Shown: one piece after another, positions 10,481 through 22,400 of the stretch
How the letters are laid out: each line of letters opens with the position of its first letter
Numbering within the stretch: the first letter of the stretch is position 1
Origin: Cavia porcellus
Taxonomy: Eukaryota > Chordata > Mammalia > Rodentia > Caviidae
Length of the DNA: 64,000 bases
NCBI RefSeq assembly: GCF_034190915.1
Contig: NW_026947484.1
Location: forward strand, 182,894,982 to 182,958,981
Direction of reading: 5' to 3'
Position numbers and translations under genes: made by a program
Notes under the pieces: model-generated
Database searches by the model: none
What the model was told of the DNA's origin: nothing
The model's input: the letters and a program-made list of their open reading frames with translations, nothing else

Positions 10481-11169
10481 ATTGTGACTCATGGGAATTT
10501 TAATTTGTGCAGAGGAACTTTTAAAGCTGAAAAAGCTTGAGGGGTTTGAACTTCAGGGTGAGACTGTGAATTCTAGAGTATTTGAGCCATTTCCTACTTC
10601 CGTTTTTTGGAAAGCAGTTATATAGTCCCTTTCTTTTAGCAGTAGAATGATCTTTGACGTTTAGAATCTTGCAACCCTCACGAGTTCCCTGGTATGGGTT
10701 CATATAAATAATAATTATACAGTTATTATGCATTAGCCTCTCCATAGGTGCTGGTAGGCATATATTTTTTTAGAGCAAGTACTTTTTAATATATATGTTA
10801 GATGCTATGGCTACCCCCCTCATACACATAAAGACAGAGAGATGTTATAGTTAAAGAAACAAGCCAAGAACTTGCCCAAGCAAGTAAGCGGGGCAGGCAT
10901 TCACAGCATATGGCAAGGGAGAGAGGCATTTACAGTGTATGCCACTTGACTCAGAGCCTGCACTATCCCTCCTGGCCTAAATTATATCATGCTAATTCCA
11001 GATAGACATAGTATGTGAAACTTAATAAATCACTGAAATTCATGCAGCTTATTTTATCTGCAGTCACATTTTAAACAGAAATAAGAGTTGCTCCCAATTT
11101 AAAAAAAGACTTTGGTTTTTAAATCTCTTCCAGAATTTCAGACCTGAATTTCTTAAAAATCCCTTCTCC
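10481..11169. other. AT-rich sequence, nothing recognised
   Basis: No gene. A minus-strand 74-codon frame (10521-10745) has no recognisable motif. Confidence 0.45.
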
Positions 11170-11660
11170 ACCTCCCAATTCTCTTATATCTTGAAAGTAC
11201 TGTGGAGTTTCTTATCCATCAAACTCCCAGTCTCCTCTTTTAACCCTGGTACCTGATTCCTCCTCCTCTTTTTCTTTCTCCAAAATTTAAAAAGAAACTT
11301 ACAACAAGGCTCCTTTTTAAATATACAGCAAGTAGACTGTATATTATTGTTAACTACAACACTTTGCTAGGATATCTCTACAATTTTTTCATTCTGCTTA
11401 ACCAAAACTTTATACATATAGTATAGTGACTCCCCAAAGGCTCCTTCCTCCCAGCCCCAGACAACCACCATTTATTCTGCTATTTCTTGACTGCATCAGA
11501 TGTCTCATAGAAGGGGAACCTTGTAGTATTTGTCCTTTGGGGACTAGCTTATTATAATTAGCATGTTTTCAAGATGCACTTTCTTTTATGTCCTCTTATC
11601 TCACTAAATACCAACTCTTATGTAATTCAACTAAATATCTTAAGTTCTTCATTTCTTAGT
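11170..11660 (-). repeat. L1M fragment, reverse orientation
   Basis: The plus strand contains 'cccagccccagacaaccaccatttattctgc', 'gtatttgtcctttgggg' and 'gcatgttttcaagatgcac', the typical reverse complement of an old L1 3' region. Confidence 0.6.
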
Positions 11661-11822
11661 TTTATATCATGTATACTACAAATTCTGAATCACAGAATTC
11701 AGGAAGTGGGCCCCACCAAGAAGGAAATTAAACCACAACACAGGTTCTTTTCTGCAAAGAGATTAAAAACGTATTTATTGAATAAGCACTTTTTTTAGAA
11801 CCACTCAAAGATGTCTTATTAC

Positions 11823-11837
11823 AAAACCAAACTAGAG
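11823..11837. repeat. Left target-site duplication of HAL1 copy 2
   Basis: AAAACCAAACTAGAG is repeated at 15278-15292. Confidence 0.9.
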
Positions 11838-14800
11838 AGCCACTCCTGGAGAGCAGTGAAGGGTTACCCGTCTTTTTTCACAGCAAAACTGGGTGCTGCT
11901 GAATACCTTTAACTGCCACTGTGACCTCAAGCCAACTAGTGACTGGAACGCCCATTTCCTTGTGTACAGTATTTGATGATGGTTCTGGACTGTGGTTGGC
12001 ATCTCACACACTGGCAGATGTTTGTACACCTGCAACTGATGATCCTTTAGAAAAGATACACTACTATGAAGTACGTGAACTCCTGTGCCTGCGACTCATC
12101 AAGCTACCCGAATTCCTGCTGCTTCGACTCCCTGGAACCACAGTCGTACTGAAGGACAGTCACATTGAAGTCAGAGGTCAGTGAGCCCAACAGAGAACAG
12201 AGCCAGCAAGGGACCTGCATTGACCTGCAGTGCTGGGAATAAGACCCTTCCATGGCAAAGGGGCAACCAACTGGACAACATGTTGGAACTGGGCAGGATG
12301 GGCATGAACAAGGAACAGCAGTGACTTCAGTCAGTTGTTCCCTTCCCAGATAGGATTGGTGGGGTGTGCTTGGCCTGGGTCACACCCCTGGCTGAGACCA
12401 AATAAGTTGTTCCAACCAATTCCCTACTTGCAGGGCACACTAACACAGTGAAGCCCTCAGCAGGTTGACTAATTGGAGGGGAGGGGCCAGCATACACAGC
12501 CCTGTTTGCACCTCAATAACACACTGGAGTGGGCAGGATTACCTAGCCAGCATGCTTCAGAAGAACCATAACCAACAAGGAAAGGGACTGGGACATCCTC
12601 TATATACCTGTATGGGAGAAACTAAAAACATGACAAAAGAAAGAATTAAGAAAAAGTCCCCAGCTCCCAGCCTGAGAACATTGATCCAGGAGAGGTAAAT
12701 ACAAAAGAGACTAAGGGCAGCAAACATGCAATATCAGACACAGCATCAGTGGACATAAAGAGATATCTTTAGGACCTCATAGATGAGCACAAAAGTGAAA
12801 TACTTAATCAAGTAAAGCAAGATATAAGTAGATTAATAAAAGAAATGCTAAACACCTCTTGACACAGAAGAATGGAAGAACACAAAAAAAGGAGAGAAAT
12901 GTTCAATGAATATAAAGAAAACATAGAACACAAGAAGCAGGTTCAAAGAGATTACCAGGAAATAAAAAACTCCATTGAAAGCTGGCTAAACTGCTTGAAA
13001 CTAAGGATAGATTATCTATACTGCAAGACAGGTTTGCAATGTGTGATCATGAAAGGAAAAATTTCTTTAAAATAACAAGGAAACAGGCAATAACAATACA
13101 AAGGTAGAAGATGACAACAGGATCTATAACTTAAGAATAAAGAATGTGACTGAAGAAGCAGGGGTACAAACAAAGGAACTACAAGGCCTATTCACAGAAA
13201 TAATTAAGCAAAACTTCCCAAGCATAGGAAAAGGAAATGAAATTCAGATGTATGAGGCATACAGAACTCCAGCTGCCTACAACCAAAACAGAGCCACACC
13301 CAGACATATAATAATCAAGATCTCAGAAATACAATATAAGAACAGAATATTAAAAGCTATCAGATAAAAGAAACAGATCACCTATAAAGGAAAACCCATC
13401 AAAATCACAGCAGACTTCTTGACACAGATCATTAAATCAAGAAGAGCTTGGAGCAAAGTATTCCAAGCCCTGAAAGAAAATAACCTCCAGCACAGATTGA
13501 TGTACGCTGAAAAACTGTCTCTAGAAATTAATGGAGAAACATGATGCTTCCAAGACGAAGAAGAACTGGGGGAATTCATGACCACCAATCCAACCCTCCA
13601 GAGAATACTGAAGGACATTTTGGAGAGAGAGAAAAGTACCAGGATTCCAGGAACAGAGGCAGAGAGGCCTCAACGAATGGAGGAGAAAGTGGAATGAAGG
13701 AGAAAAGCAGACAACTAATGGCAGAAAAATAGCACAACAGAAATGAGGCAGAGAAGGTTGGCTATAATCTCTAATATAGATGGCCTTGATACACTAAAAA
13801 AATAGAAAAACTAAAAAAAAAGAAAGAGACACAGGCAGAGTACATCAGGAGATAGGGTCCACCGAGATGTTCTTTATAGGAAATATAATTAACCTGAAAA
13901 AGGGCATATGGACAGAAAATCAAATACGAGAAAAAAATGCTCTGTGTGATAGGGAATCAGAACGTAATAGGGGCTACTCAACCAACACCTGCAGATAGGT
14001 GGAAAGACAGGCTTTAATAGGTAAGGGAATACAACTTGAGATCAAATCCAGGGGGGGAGAAGGTTCGGAACCACTTAGGTAAATAGCAGGTTGCCCCCCC
14101 ACAATCTAAAAACTGAGGGAGGTTGTGAGACCCAAAAATGCACAGTACACCTTGGGGGAGTGAAAGGGGAGAAATAGTCTTAAAAAAGAAGGCAGAGGGT
14201 ATTGTTAATAGTGTACCAGGTTAAAATCCACATTACTTACACCGCTCTGCTTAGATATATTCTGTCCCAGTTTGTCTACTTGCACTAGATCTCAGGGCAC
14301 AGACAGCTATTCCAAAAATAACAGAATATAGTACAGTAATCATCCTTACCTTCCTATTAACTTGATCTGGAGCCCTGTATAGCTTATACTATTTTACCCA
14401 TGACTGAACTTAGTTAAATCTGGTTCCTTTGATTGCTGTTTGGTATTGACAGATTTTATTCAAAACTGTTATGATTGACAGTATCAAGTCTGAGAGTATA
14501 GGCAACTACACTGAAGATGACAAGATTCACTGTGATACCCATTCTGGTTTGATTACCACCTGTTTTTGAAGTTTTACACTATCTACAAAGTTTTGTTTTT
14601 ATTAATATTATTATGTACTGCTATATTCAATTATACTATGTCTGATGATATAGATAATTCTATTGAAGATAACAAAAGACAACGCAGTAACCATTGTAGA
14701 ACACCTTGTACTGTAGTTTTATATGACTTTTACATTTCATGTGTTTATATGAAAATGTTTTGTCTTGCTTTGTTTTGTTTCTCCCTCTAATATAGAAAGG

Positions 14801-15277
14801 ATAGAAATACAAGTTGAGACTCATGAATGTGTGGAGTCTAAGTTTACGAGAACTGATCCTATAATGCATGAAATGAACAACTGCTTTGAAGAAAAAGAGA
14901 CACTACAGTACCCAGTGTTGATCCCATAGTGTCATGATGTGAAATCTAATACTATTATTCTTTGTTCTGAATGATTTTAGCCTGCTTTGGTTTGTTTAAT
15001 CTTAGCATAAATGAAGCTATGGATAACTGCATCTACGTTTAAGTGTATAGGATTGACAACCATGTTACTAAGTTTTTGTTGGATAGTTGAACAGAACCAT
15101 TTGCAGTCTCGCTGTTTGAATCCCTACTTTGTATGCTTCACTTTTGTAACTTGAACAAGAGGACAATGTGTAATCATCAACTAGTGATTCCTTACTGTTT
15201 ATTTTTTCTTTGGAAGTATGTATTATTTCTACCCTTTTTCTGTTTTGTTTAGTCTTTCTTTAAATAAAATTAAAAAA
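11838..15277 (+). mobile_element. Full-length half-L1 (HAL1), copy 2, degraded
   Basis: This 3440-bp element lies between 15-bp direct repeats. It has a 5' UTR that aligns in part with copy 1 (12350-12410 with 1980-2045), a broken ORF1 (12640-13732) and a 3' UTR ending like copy 1 (a pyrimidine-rich run, then TTTAAATAAAATTAAAAA). There is no ORF2. CpGs are largely lost and ORF1 is frameshifted, so it is older than copy 1. The 3' UTR between about 13760 and 14340 differs from copy 1 and contains G-rich and C-rich runs near 14050-14100. Confidence 0.8.
12640..13732 (+). pseudogene. Broken HAL1 ORF1
   Basis: Pieces in different frames match copy 1's ORF1 in order. 12872-13075 covers the coiled coil (shares QVQRDYQ, KNSIE-like). 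13146-13367 covers the RRM (shares QMYEAYRTPA and ATPRHIIIKI). 13541-13732 covers the C-terminus (shares ELGEF and TTNP/S-TL). A TGA lies at about 12858 and frame changes fall near 13010-13080 and after 13367. The reading frame cannot make a full protein. I do not reconstruct it. Confidence 0.85.
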
Positions 15278-15292
15278 AAAACCAAACTAGAG
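15278..15292. repeat. Right target-site duplication of HAL1 copy 2
   Basis: Matches 11823-11837. Confidence 0.9.
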
Positions 15293-16004
15293 TTTTAACT
15301 AAGAAGATTAGAGAGGTAAAATAGAAAATGAGAAAAGAGGTACAGCTGGAATATTTTGGGTTCTTCACTTATAATAAGTCCTGTGGCAAAGGCTAGCCAC
15401 ATGCAGTTATTGAATATTTGAAATGCAGCCAGTTCAAATTGACATGTGTCTTAAACATAAAATATATACTGGATTTTTGAGAAAGATTTAGGGTGAAATG
15501 AACATGAAACTATTTTACAAGCAATTTTTCATACTGTAATCAGTATGTCAAGCTGATAACACTTTAGATATATTAGGTTAAAGAGAATACATTATTAAAA
15601 TGAATTTTATCTGTTTCTTTTTACTTTTTAAAATGTGGGACCAGAAAAATTAAAATTACATACCTGGCTCACATAGTATTACTATTTGACAGAGCAGTTT
15701 GAGAATTCTCAGTAACTAAAGGGCAAGATTACGGGAAGATTCTATGAGAAGAGAAAGGCCTGGGGACTGAAAAGAGAAAGAAAAACCAGGTAGGCACACA
15801 AGATGACCCTGAAAACACATTTCTCCAGGTTCTCAGTTGTCTTAAGGTCACACATACAATGCTAACAAATGCACACTCATATGCCAATTTTAATGTAGTT
15901 TATAATTAACATGCAAAATCTATAATTTGTTTTATACTTTTGTAGATTGGCACATTTTAGGAGGACTTCTTTTTTTTTTCCTTTGTCATCTTTGTCATTT
16001 GCAA
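15293..16004. other. AT-rich sequence, nothing recognised
   Basis: No gene or nameable repeat. Confidence 0.45.
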
Positions 16005-16160
16005 GAATGGATTGCTAATAGTGCAACCTTGATCAAGAGACAGATTGTTTCACGCTCAGTTTCTGTAACTATAAAATATGACTAAAACTCTTGCCCCATG
16101 TATCTAACTAGGTTTTTGTGTGTCAATTGGAAATCAGAAAGTGTTTGACAATTAAAAGTT
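16005..16160 (+). repeat. MIR fragment
   Basis: Forward MIR core: 'caaccttgatcaagagac', 'cacgctcagtttctgtaactataaaatatgactaaaac'. Confidence 0.5.
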
Positions 16161-16454
16161 GTTATTCTGTATTGTTTAAGAGAGTCAAGAGTCTTCTTTT
16201 ATTTCATGAAATCTGAGATCAGGTGATACTTGAAGAGAATCTTAATAAAATTTGTAAAGATTTGACTGGTCAGTATGGCATTTTACTTTCTGTATTCAAC
16301 AGAATATGTCCAAATAATTGAAAGTCTTACCGAGTGGAGAGGACTGCCTCAGGTGAGGCTTCAGAAAGTGTACTGAGTTCCCAAGGAAGCATCTATTGTG
16401 TGGGAGATAAAGGAAGCTGGTGTACGGCATGGGAGATACTTGCAGGTTCAATGT

Positions 16455-16895
16455 GTGCTAGACAGAATAATCACTCTCCAAAGAAGTCCATGTATCAGTC
16501 CCCAAGACCTGTGTGTGTTATTTCACATACAAAAGGAATTTTGCAGGTTTGACCAAGTTAAAAGTGTTGGTTCAGGAAGATTAAGCCTGGATTATCCAAG
16601 GGGAGCCCAAGGAAATCACAAGGATCTTTATAAGAGGCACGCATCAAGATATAAGAGAGAGTAGACATGATAATAACACCAGCATTTGGAGCGATGTGAT
16701 TTGAAGATAGAGGAAGAAGCCCCAAGCCAATGAAAACTGGAACCTCTAGAAAGCAGACAGGCAAAGATGCAGGCTCTCTTTAAGTACTTCATAATTTCAA
16801 ATCTGAGACCCCTTCCAAGTTTATGACCTCCAGAACTGTAAGATAAACTTGTTCCAGTAACTTTGTTTGTCACAGCAGAAACTAATACAGACTTA
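16455..16895 (+). mobile_element. MLT1/MaLR-like LTR, old
   Basis: Signature stretches are 'ccatgtatcagtccccaag', 'ggatctttataagaggcac', 'cctccagaactgtaagataa' and the end 'gtcacagcagaaactaatacagac'. These fit the 3' half and polyadenylation end of MaLR-type LTRs. The 88-codon frame at 16398-16664 lies inside it and is not a gene. Confidence 0.55.
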
Positions 16896-18589
16896 TGTTT
16901 TACAGTAGTTCAACTTACCTTTTCAACTTCATGATGGTATGAAGACATACCTATATGAATCATTCTATTGTACAGAAAAGTTGCATGGAATATTCAACAT
17001 TTTACTATGAAATATGCTTCATGAGAAACAATTTTGCCCAAATGTAGGCCAATGTGAGTGTTCTGAGTGTGTTAAAATAGACTAGGCTAAAATATGATGT
17101 TTGGTAGATTAGGTGTATTAAAATGCAAAAACTGTTAAAGTAAGGATGGAGTTACTTGTATCATGACCTAAAAAATGTAAGTAAAACTAGGAGCTTATAA
17201 GTGAAGCCATGTCACATCTATACATACTGGATAACAAGAATTATCACAATAAAATCTGCCAATAAAATAACCTAACACAGAGACCACTGCAACCTTAGCA
17301 AATATTGCTGCAAAGATGTCTGCGCACCAATCTCTGTCCCAACTTGAACAACATCAGTGTTATTGATAATTATAGCCAAAGATTTTTGGTTCAAGACTCC
17401 TTATGGAGTCTCTCCCATTTGGCCTTTAGAAACTTCCCCTGGGCTAAATGTCCTTGAACACACTCATTACTGTTTCATGAGTATTACCATTGTAAGGTTC
17501 TGATGTTTCCAAATAAACTTTTTAATCCTTGGAGACTCTTTCCCCATTTAGCATTTACATTGACAACATGCTTTTTTTGACTTTTTGGTATTTTTGATTA
17601 ATGACAGGTTTATTGAGACATACCCCCATTATAATTTGAGAAATATCTTTATACTAAATATTTCACTCTGTATGACTATAGCTTATATTATAAGCTGGAC
17701 GAGTTCTTCCAGTGAACCATGTCATACTGCAGTAACCACACATGGGCAACCTCTAACTAAGCTTATTGCATGAAGAGGTCACATTTTCTTTTTAATTTCA
17801 TGAAAACATCTTTGTTTGGGGTGCATTGCTAGAGACTGGTCCTGAGGGCACAGGTGAGATGACAGTGATGGGATTGGACACAGGATAGCTGCAGTTTAGG
17901 AAGTAAGGGATCATCTCAGAGGAGTCTGTTTACATCTGCCTCCCAGGTAAAGATTCTTGGCTGAATTAGCTACATCAGCAAGTGTCTAAGATGGCTTTGA
18001 GGATGCACATAAGATCTGCCCTGCTTATCCTGGGAATTCCAAGATGTACTTCAGAATTAGAGAGTTTTGAAATGTATTGTAAATTTTACTGAGTAGAAAT
18101 GACTTTAGAGAAATCAGATATGAGTAATGATGTGACCACATTTATACTTATAGGTTAGTGTTACCTGGAATATTTGCCTTAAAATATTATAAAAGGTGGG
18201 TTTTGACTTGGCTTTTAACATTGGCATGTGAAGATTACCATATTTTGAACTGCCAAATCTGTAATGCCAAAAACCTGAAACTCTGGAAATTAAAAATTGC
18301 TTTATTTTTATTTGGAAGCAAGTTTAGACATGAAATGACATAAAAATGTCTTTAAAAAAATATAACTATTTATTTCATCTTACTTGTGATGAATAAAATC
18401 CCTGATTATGGAGTGTTTCTCTAGCTTTTATGGGAATGTTATAAAATATATATTGTATGCATGGTGTTGTATAATATATATTATATGCGTGACTTTTAAA
18501 AATCCAAATTTCAGTCTCAACTAATTTGGCTCCAAGACTTTAGAGGAGTTATGAAGTTGCAAAGGGATGTCTTCATTTATAAAGTTCTA
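16896..18589. other. AT-rich sequence, mostly unrecognised
   Basis: No gene. About 17540-17760 has the flavour of an L1M 3' UTR ('gacaggtttattgagacata'), but this is weak. Confidence 0.4.
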
Positions 18590-19400
18590 GGTTGAATAAC
18601 CTCAGCTTGGGACATTATTTGGAAATAAAGTCTGTGCAGATATAATTAGTTAAACTGCACTTCAAAATATTGGATGACACGTTTGGTTTTACTCTCCTCA
18701 AAAAAAAGTAATAAGAACTGTGGGAGTAATAAAACCCAAAATGTGTAATTGTCATTGTACAAAATAAAGGAAAAGAAAGTGCTCTAAAGAATATAACTGC
18801 ATATATATTTAAGTGTATAAGATAGATAACCATATTACTGAGTTTTGTTGGATCATTGAACAAAACTGTTTCCAGTCTCACTGTCTGAAAGTCCACTTTA
18901 TATGCTTTAATTTTGTAACTTGAACAACTATTTCTAAGATAACAATATGTAATTTATTAACTACTGATTTCCTATTGTTTATTTTTTTCTGAAATTCTAT
19001 ATAACTTGTACCTTTTTTCTGGTTTTTTTTTTCTCTTTCTCCTTAAATAAAAAAAAAAAAAAAAGGATGACAGTGAGCCCTGAATCCAATGACTTGGTGT
19101 CCTTGTAAGCAAAGACACACAAAAGAAAGTCATGAGGTGATGGAGGTAGGCATTGGAGTGATGCAGTTATAAGCCAAGGAATGTCAAGGACAGCCAGATA
19201 CAAGATGCTATGAGTAGCGCATCGGGAAGTGGGTCGGGATGGCTCTTTCTTCCTCAGTCTCTTCAGGTGGAAGTAACTGCACAGACAACTTGACTTCAGA
19301 CTTCTGCAGTCCTGAACTGTGAGTGAACAAATTTCTAGTGTTTTAAGCCACCTAGTATGTAGTAATTTATTGTACTGATACTCAGAAATTAGTACCCTAA
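18590..19400 (+). mobile_element. Old LTR split by HAL1 copy 3
   Basis: 18590-18671 ('ttggaaataaagtctgtgcagatataattagttaa') and 19073-19400 ('gacttggtgtccttgtaagc', 'ggagtgatgcagttataagccaagga', 'gaactgtgagtgaacaaatttc') are the two halves of one MaLR-type LTR. Confidence 0.55.
18680..19064 (+). mobile_element. 5'-truncated HAL1, copy 3
   Basis: This 385-bp fragment matches copy 1 from about 4252 to the end, e.g. GTTTGGTTTTACTCTC and AGTAATAAGAAC, and the same pyrimidine-rich end with an A tail. GGATGACA at 18672-18679 and 19065-19072 is the target-site duplication. Confidence 0.85.
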
Positions 19401-19520
19401 ACCAGAGCTAGTTTAGTAATAGGAATAAAAATAGAAATATCTTAAACTTTTGAAAATTTTATTAATTCATTCAACAGAATATATCTTTTAAAAAGGAAAT
19501 GATTGAAAAACTATAGCTTA

Positions 19521-19637
19521 GCTGAGGCAGGAGGATCGTTGTGAGTTTGAGACTAGCCTGGGCTACAAAGTGAGCTCAAGGCCAGCCTGAACTGCATAGC
19601 GAGACCCTGTCTAAAAAAAAAAAAAAAGAAAGAAAGA
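19521..19637 (+). repeat. B1 SINE, 5'-truncated
   Basis: It starts inside B1 at GCTGAGGCAGGAGGATC and runs through the internal duplication to GAGACCCTGTCT and an A/AAAG tail. Flanking AACTATAGCTT and AACCATAGCTT look like a target-site duplication with one mismatch. Confidence 0.8.
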
Positions 19638-19650
19638 AAAACCATAGCTT

Positions 19651-20724
19651 GCATAGTGACATTATACTCTTTTTAAAAAGAATGTTAATATGATTTTTTA
19701 TGACAATACTGTTTTTAATAGAAAACATTGAAAACTATCTGATTACAAGGAATGGCAAAAATCAATTATAATATATTAATGCTATAGAATAACTATCAGC
19801 CTAAAATTGATATTTTTATGGAATATTCATGCTGGGTTAAAAATAGTATTCAAGAGTTGTCAGAAATTGTCACATTGAACATGTGAGATTTATGCATTTC
19901 ACTGTGTAAGTCATCCATTTAATGCGTCTAAAAACTGTAAACAAATTTTGATCTCTAGATGATATAGTTTTTCATGGTGGTGTGATTTAGTAATTCTGAA
20001 GCTTTCTTTGTATTCTAGGCTTACCCAAGTGCATGGAAAACAGGGTAATGGGAGTCAGTATTTTCACTGCTGCAAAGAGTTACAAATGTGAATAGGTGGA
20101 GATCTACACTGTATCCTAAAGTGCTGGCTTAGAACTGGAAGTATTAGCTGCATTCATGATATGTGACTATATATTTAATGCATATCAAATTTTAGATAGA
20201 TGAGTATGGGAATAATATAATTACCGAGACAGAGAAACAACTATAAATGGATACATATAGATTGATCCTAGGAGAAATGTCTACATAGTAATAGTGAACA
20301 TACCTGTTTGCCTGCTGCACAGTATGCCAAGACAAAGAATTTAGTCACCGGCAGCCACACAGGAGGAGGCAGTAGACCAAATCTCATATGCACCTTACCA
20401 AGGATAGGGCTTAGCGGTACTTATGCGATAAGGAAGCACGGTGAATTAAGGTGTGGGGGAAGGCAACTGGAGGTAATCAGTGGTGTGTCCATGTGTAATC
20501 AAATTTCATGGGTCTTCATAGGACAGATATTCAGAAGAAGGTGGCTTTTAACATGACCAAAGGGTGGAATTTTGGCCTTTGGCTTGAAAATGTCACCCAC
20601 TAAACACTTTGTTTAGGTTCAAGTGAAGAGTCAGTGGTTTCAATAATAGTGCTCTTTGGGTTCCTAAAGAGTAATCTAGGTGGCTATTGTTAAAACTCAT
20701 GTGATAGAATGTCTTAGTTACTCT
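19651..20724. other. AT-rich sequence, nothing recognised
   Basis: An 82-codon frame at 20308-20556 has no recognisable domain. Confidence 0.45.
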
Positions 20725-21140
20725 TCCTTGTGGCTGAGACAGAATACCTGACATCCAAAGTTAAAGGAGGAGGAGTTCATTTAGCTCACAGTTTAACAGA
20801 GATTTCAATTCATAGTTGGTTGGCTCCATGACAGAGTGGCCTGACACAGGAGCACTGCAGAGGAGAAACGGTTCATGGCAGGCAGAAGGCAGCAAAGTAT
20901 GAAAAAGCAGCAGCAACAAGCAAGGAACAACTGCAACTCTTTTTCTGTATCTTTATATTTTATACAGGCTACCTGCTCTTAGGGTACATCGTGCCCTTAA
21001 TCCTAGCATTGCACTGACAATCCCAGCACGACATCTTTGACTCCAGGGTCACACCCCAGTATCCAGCAACCACCAAAAAGCCCCTCTTATCACTGCATGA
21101 AGCTTTGGGGATGCAACTAGATACAAATCATAATCATCTA
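20725..21140 (-). mobile_element. Old MaLR/ERVL-type LTR, reverse orientation
   Basis: Pattern on the plus strand: 'tggctgagacagaatacctgac', 'catttagctcacagttt', 'gttcatggcaggcagaagg', and a pyrimidine-rich 3' half. Confidence 0.5.
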
Positions 21141-21311
21141 CACCAAAGACTAACAGTATACTGCTTAGATATGTGACCTCAAAAATTAGCGAGCCATAAA
21201 GTCAACTAAAAGCAAGGAACCCAAAGAAAATGACACTAGGTTTATTATTCAGGTTTTCCCTTGATCCCACACCTTGCACTTAGAACCTGTATTCTAAGTT
21301 CCACTCTCTAG

Positions 21312-21540
21312 CCAGGTGTGGTGGTGTGTGCCTATAATACATACATACATATATATAATATAATATAATATAATATAATATAATATATACATATATTTAT
21401 ATATTAAAAACTGGGTGTGTACATATATGCACATATATATAAAAGTATGTGATATACGTATGATGGTATATCATATATATCTATAAAGTGACATACATAT
21501 ACACATATATGTTACATGTATCTATACCACTATATTCTGA
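21312..21540. repeat. B1 5' stub running into an AT-rich microsatellite
   Basis: GCCAGGTGTGGTGGTGTGTG (B1 head) passes straight into (CATA)n, (TAATA)n and (TA)n-like repeats. The SINE body is missing after about 30 bases. Confidence 0.65.
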
Positions 21541-22098
21541 ACTATATGATAGTCAACAATCTAAAAACTTTACATGGTATGCTAGCTTTTTGCACTATAA
21601 TAAATATCTGATACAAGGCACTTATGAAAAAGCTATGTTAGCTCTCAGTCCTCAAGGTTGAAAGTGCGAGTGGCACACTGTAGGTTCAACAAGGCACATG
21701 TTTTGGCCACATCACTTCATGGTACAGATGGCAATAGTGGCAATGCCTGGTACAATGGGCTAAGCAAGTGATTATTGCCTTGAATTAGGAGCAGAAAGAA
21801 TGGAAGGGGCAAGAGTTGCTCCTTTTGTAACAACCCTCTGCTGAGAATTCAAGGGGCTGCAGGAGGATGAGACACCGCTTCTTAAAGATGCTGCCACCCC
21901 CCAGTAGGGCCACCCTGGGGACCAAGCCTCCAGTATGTGAAACTCTAGGGGATCACAGTTAAGCCACATCTAACTGACAGCACTGTGTGCCATCCTCCAG
22001 ACAGAGGTCAGTTGTCCTGAGTCCTGACCTGTGACCAAGCTAGAGGAATAAGTTCCTAACTTACCTCATTCTCCCTCTCTCTCCCTTCTCCTTCTCTT
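21541..22098. other. Unrecognised sequence
   Basis: No gene. It ends in a pyrimidine-rich CTCTCTCCC run (22070-22098). Confidence 0.45.
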
Positions 22099-22166
22099 CC
22101 TGGGAATTGAACCCAGCCCCCTGCCTGCTTAGCATGACCTCTCTCAGTGAGCTACACCTACAGTCC
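22099..22166 (-). repeat. ID SINE, reverse orientation, old
   Basis: 'cctgggaattgaacccagc...cctgcttagcatgacctctctcagtgagctacacct' is the reverse complement of a tRNA-derived ID body with its B-box and A-box regions. Confidence 0.65.
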
Positions 22167-22249
22167 AAAATTCCTTTCTTATTTCTTTTTATTTTCCCTT
22201 TCCTTTTGAGCAACTGAAGATATACAACAAAATCTAGACTTTAATTCCC

Positions 22250-22400
22250 ATTTATTCATTATTTATTAGTTCTTCGACCTTAGGGGATGCTCAAGTTATT
22301 GACCATCTGAACTGCAGTTTACCCTTGAGTAAACTGTGAAAGATAAATATCTTACAGGGCTGTTGAAGAGATGAAGACAGTGATCTTAAGACTTCAACAC
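22250..22400 (+). repeat. MIR fragment
   Basis: Forward MIR: 'cagtttacccttgagtaaactgtgaaagataaatatc' and 'cagggctgttgaagag'. Confidence 0.5.
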
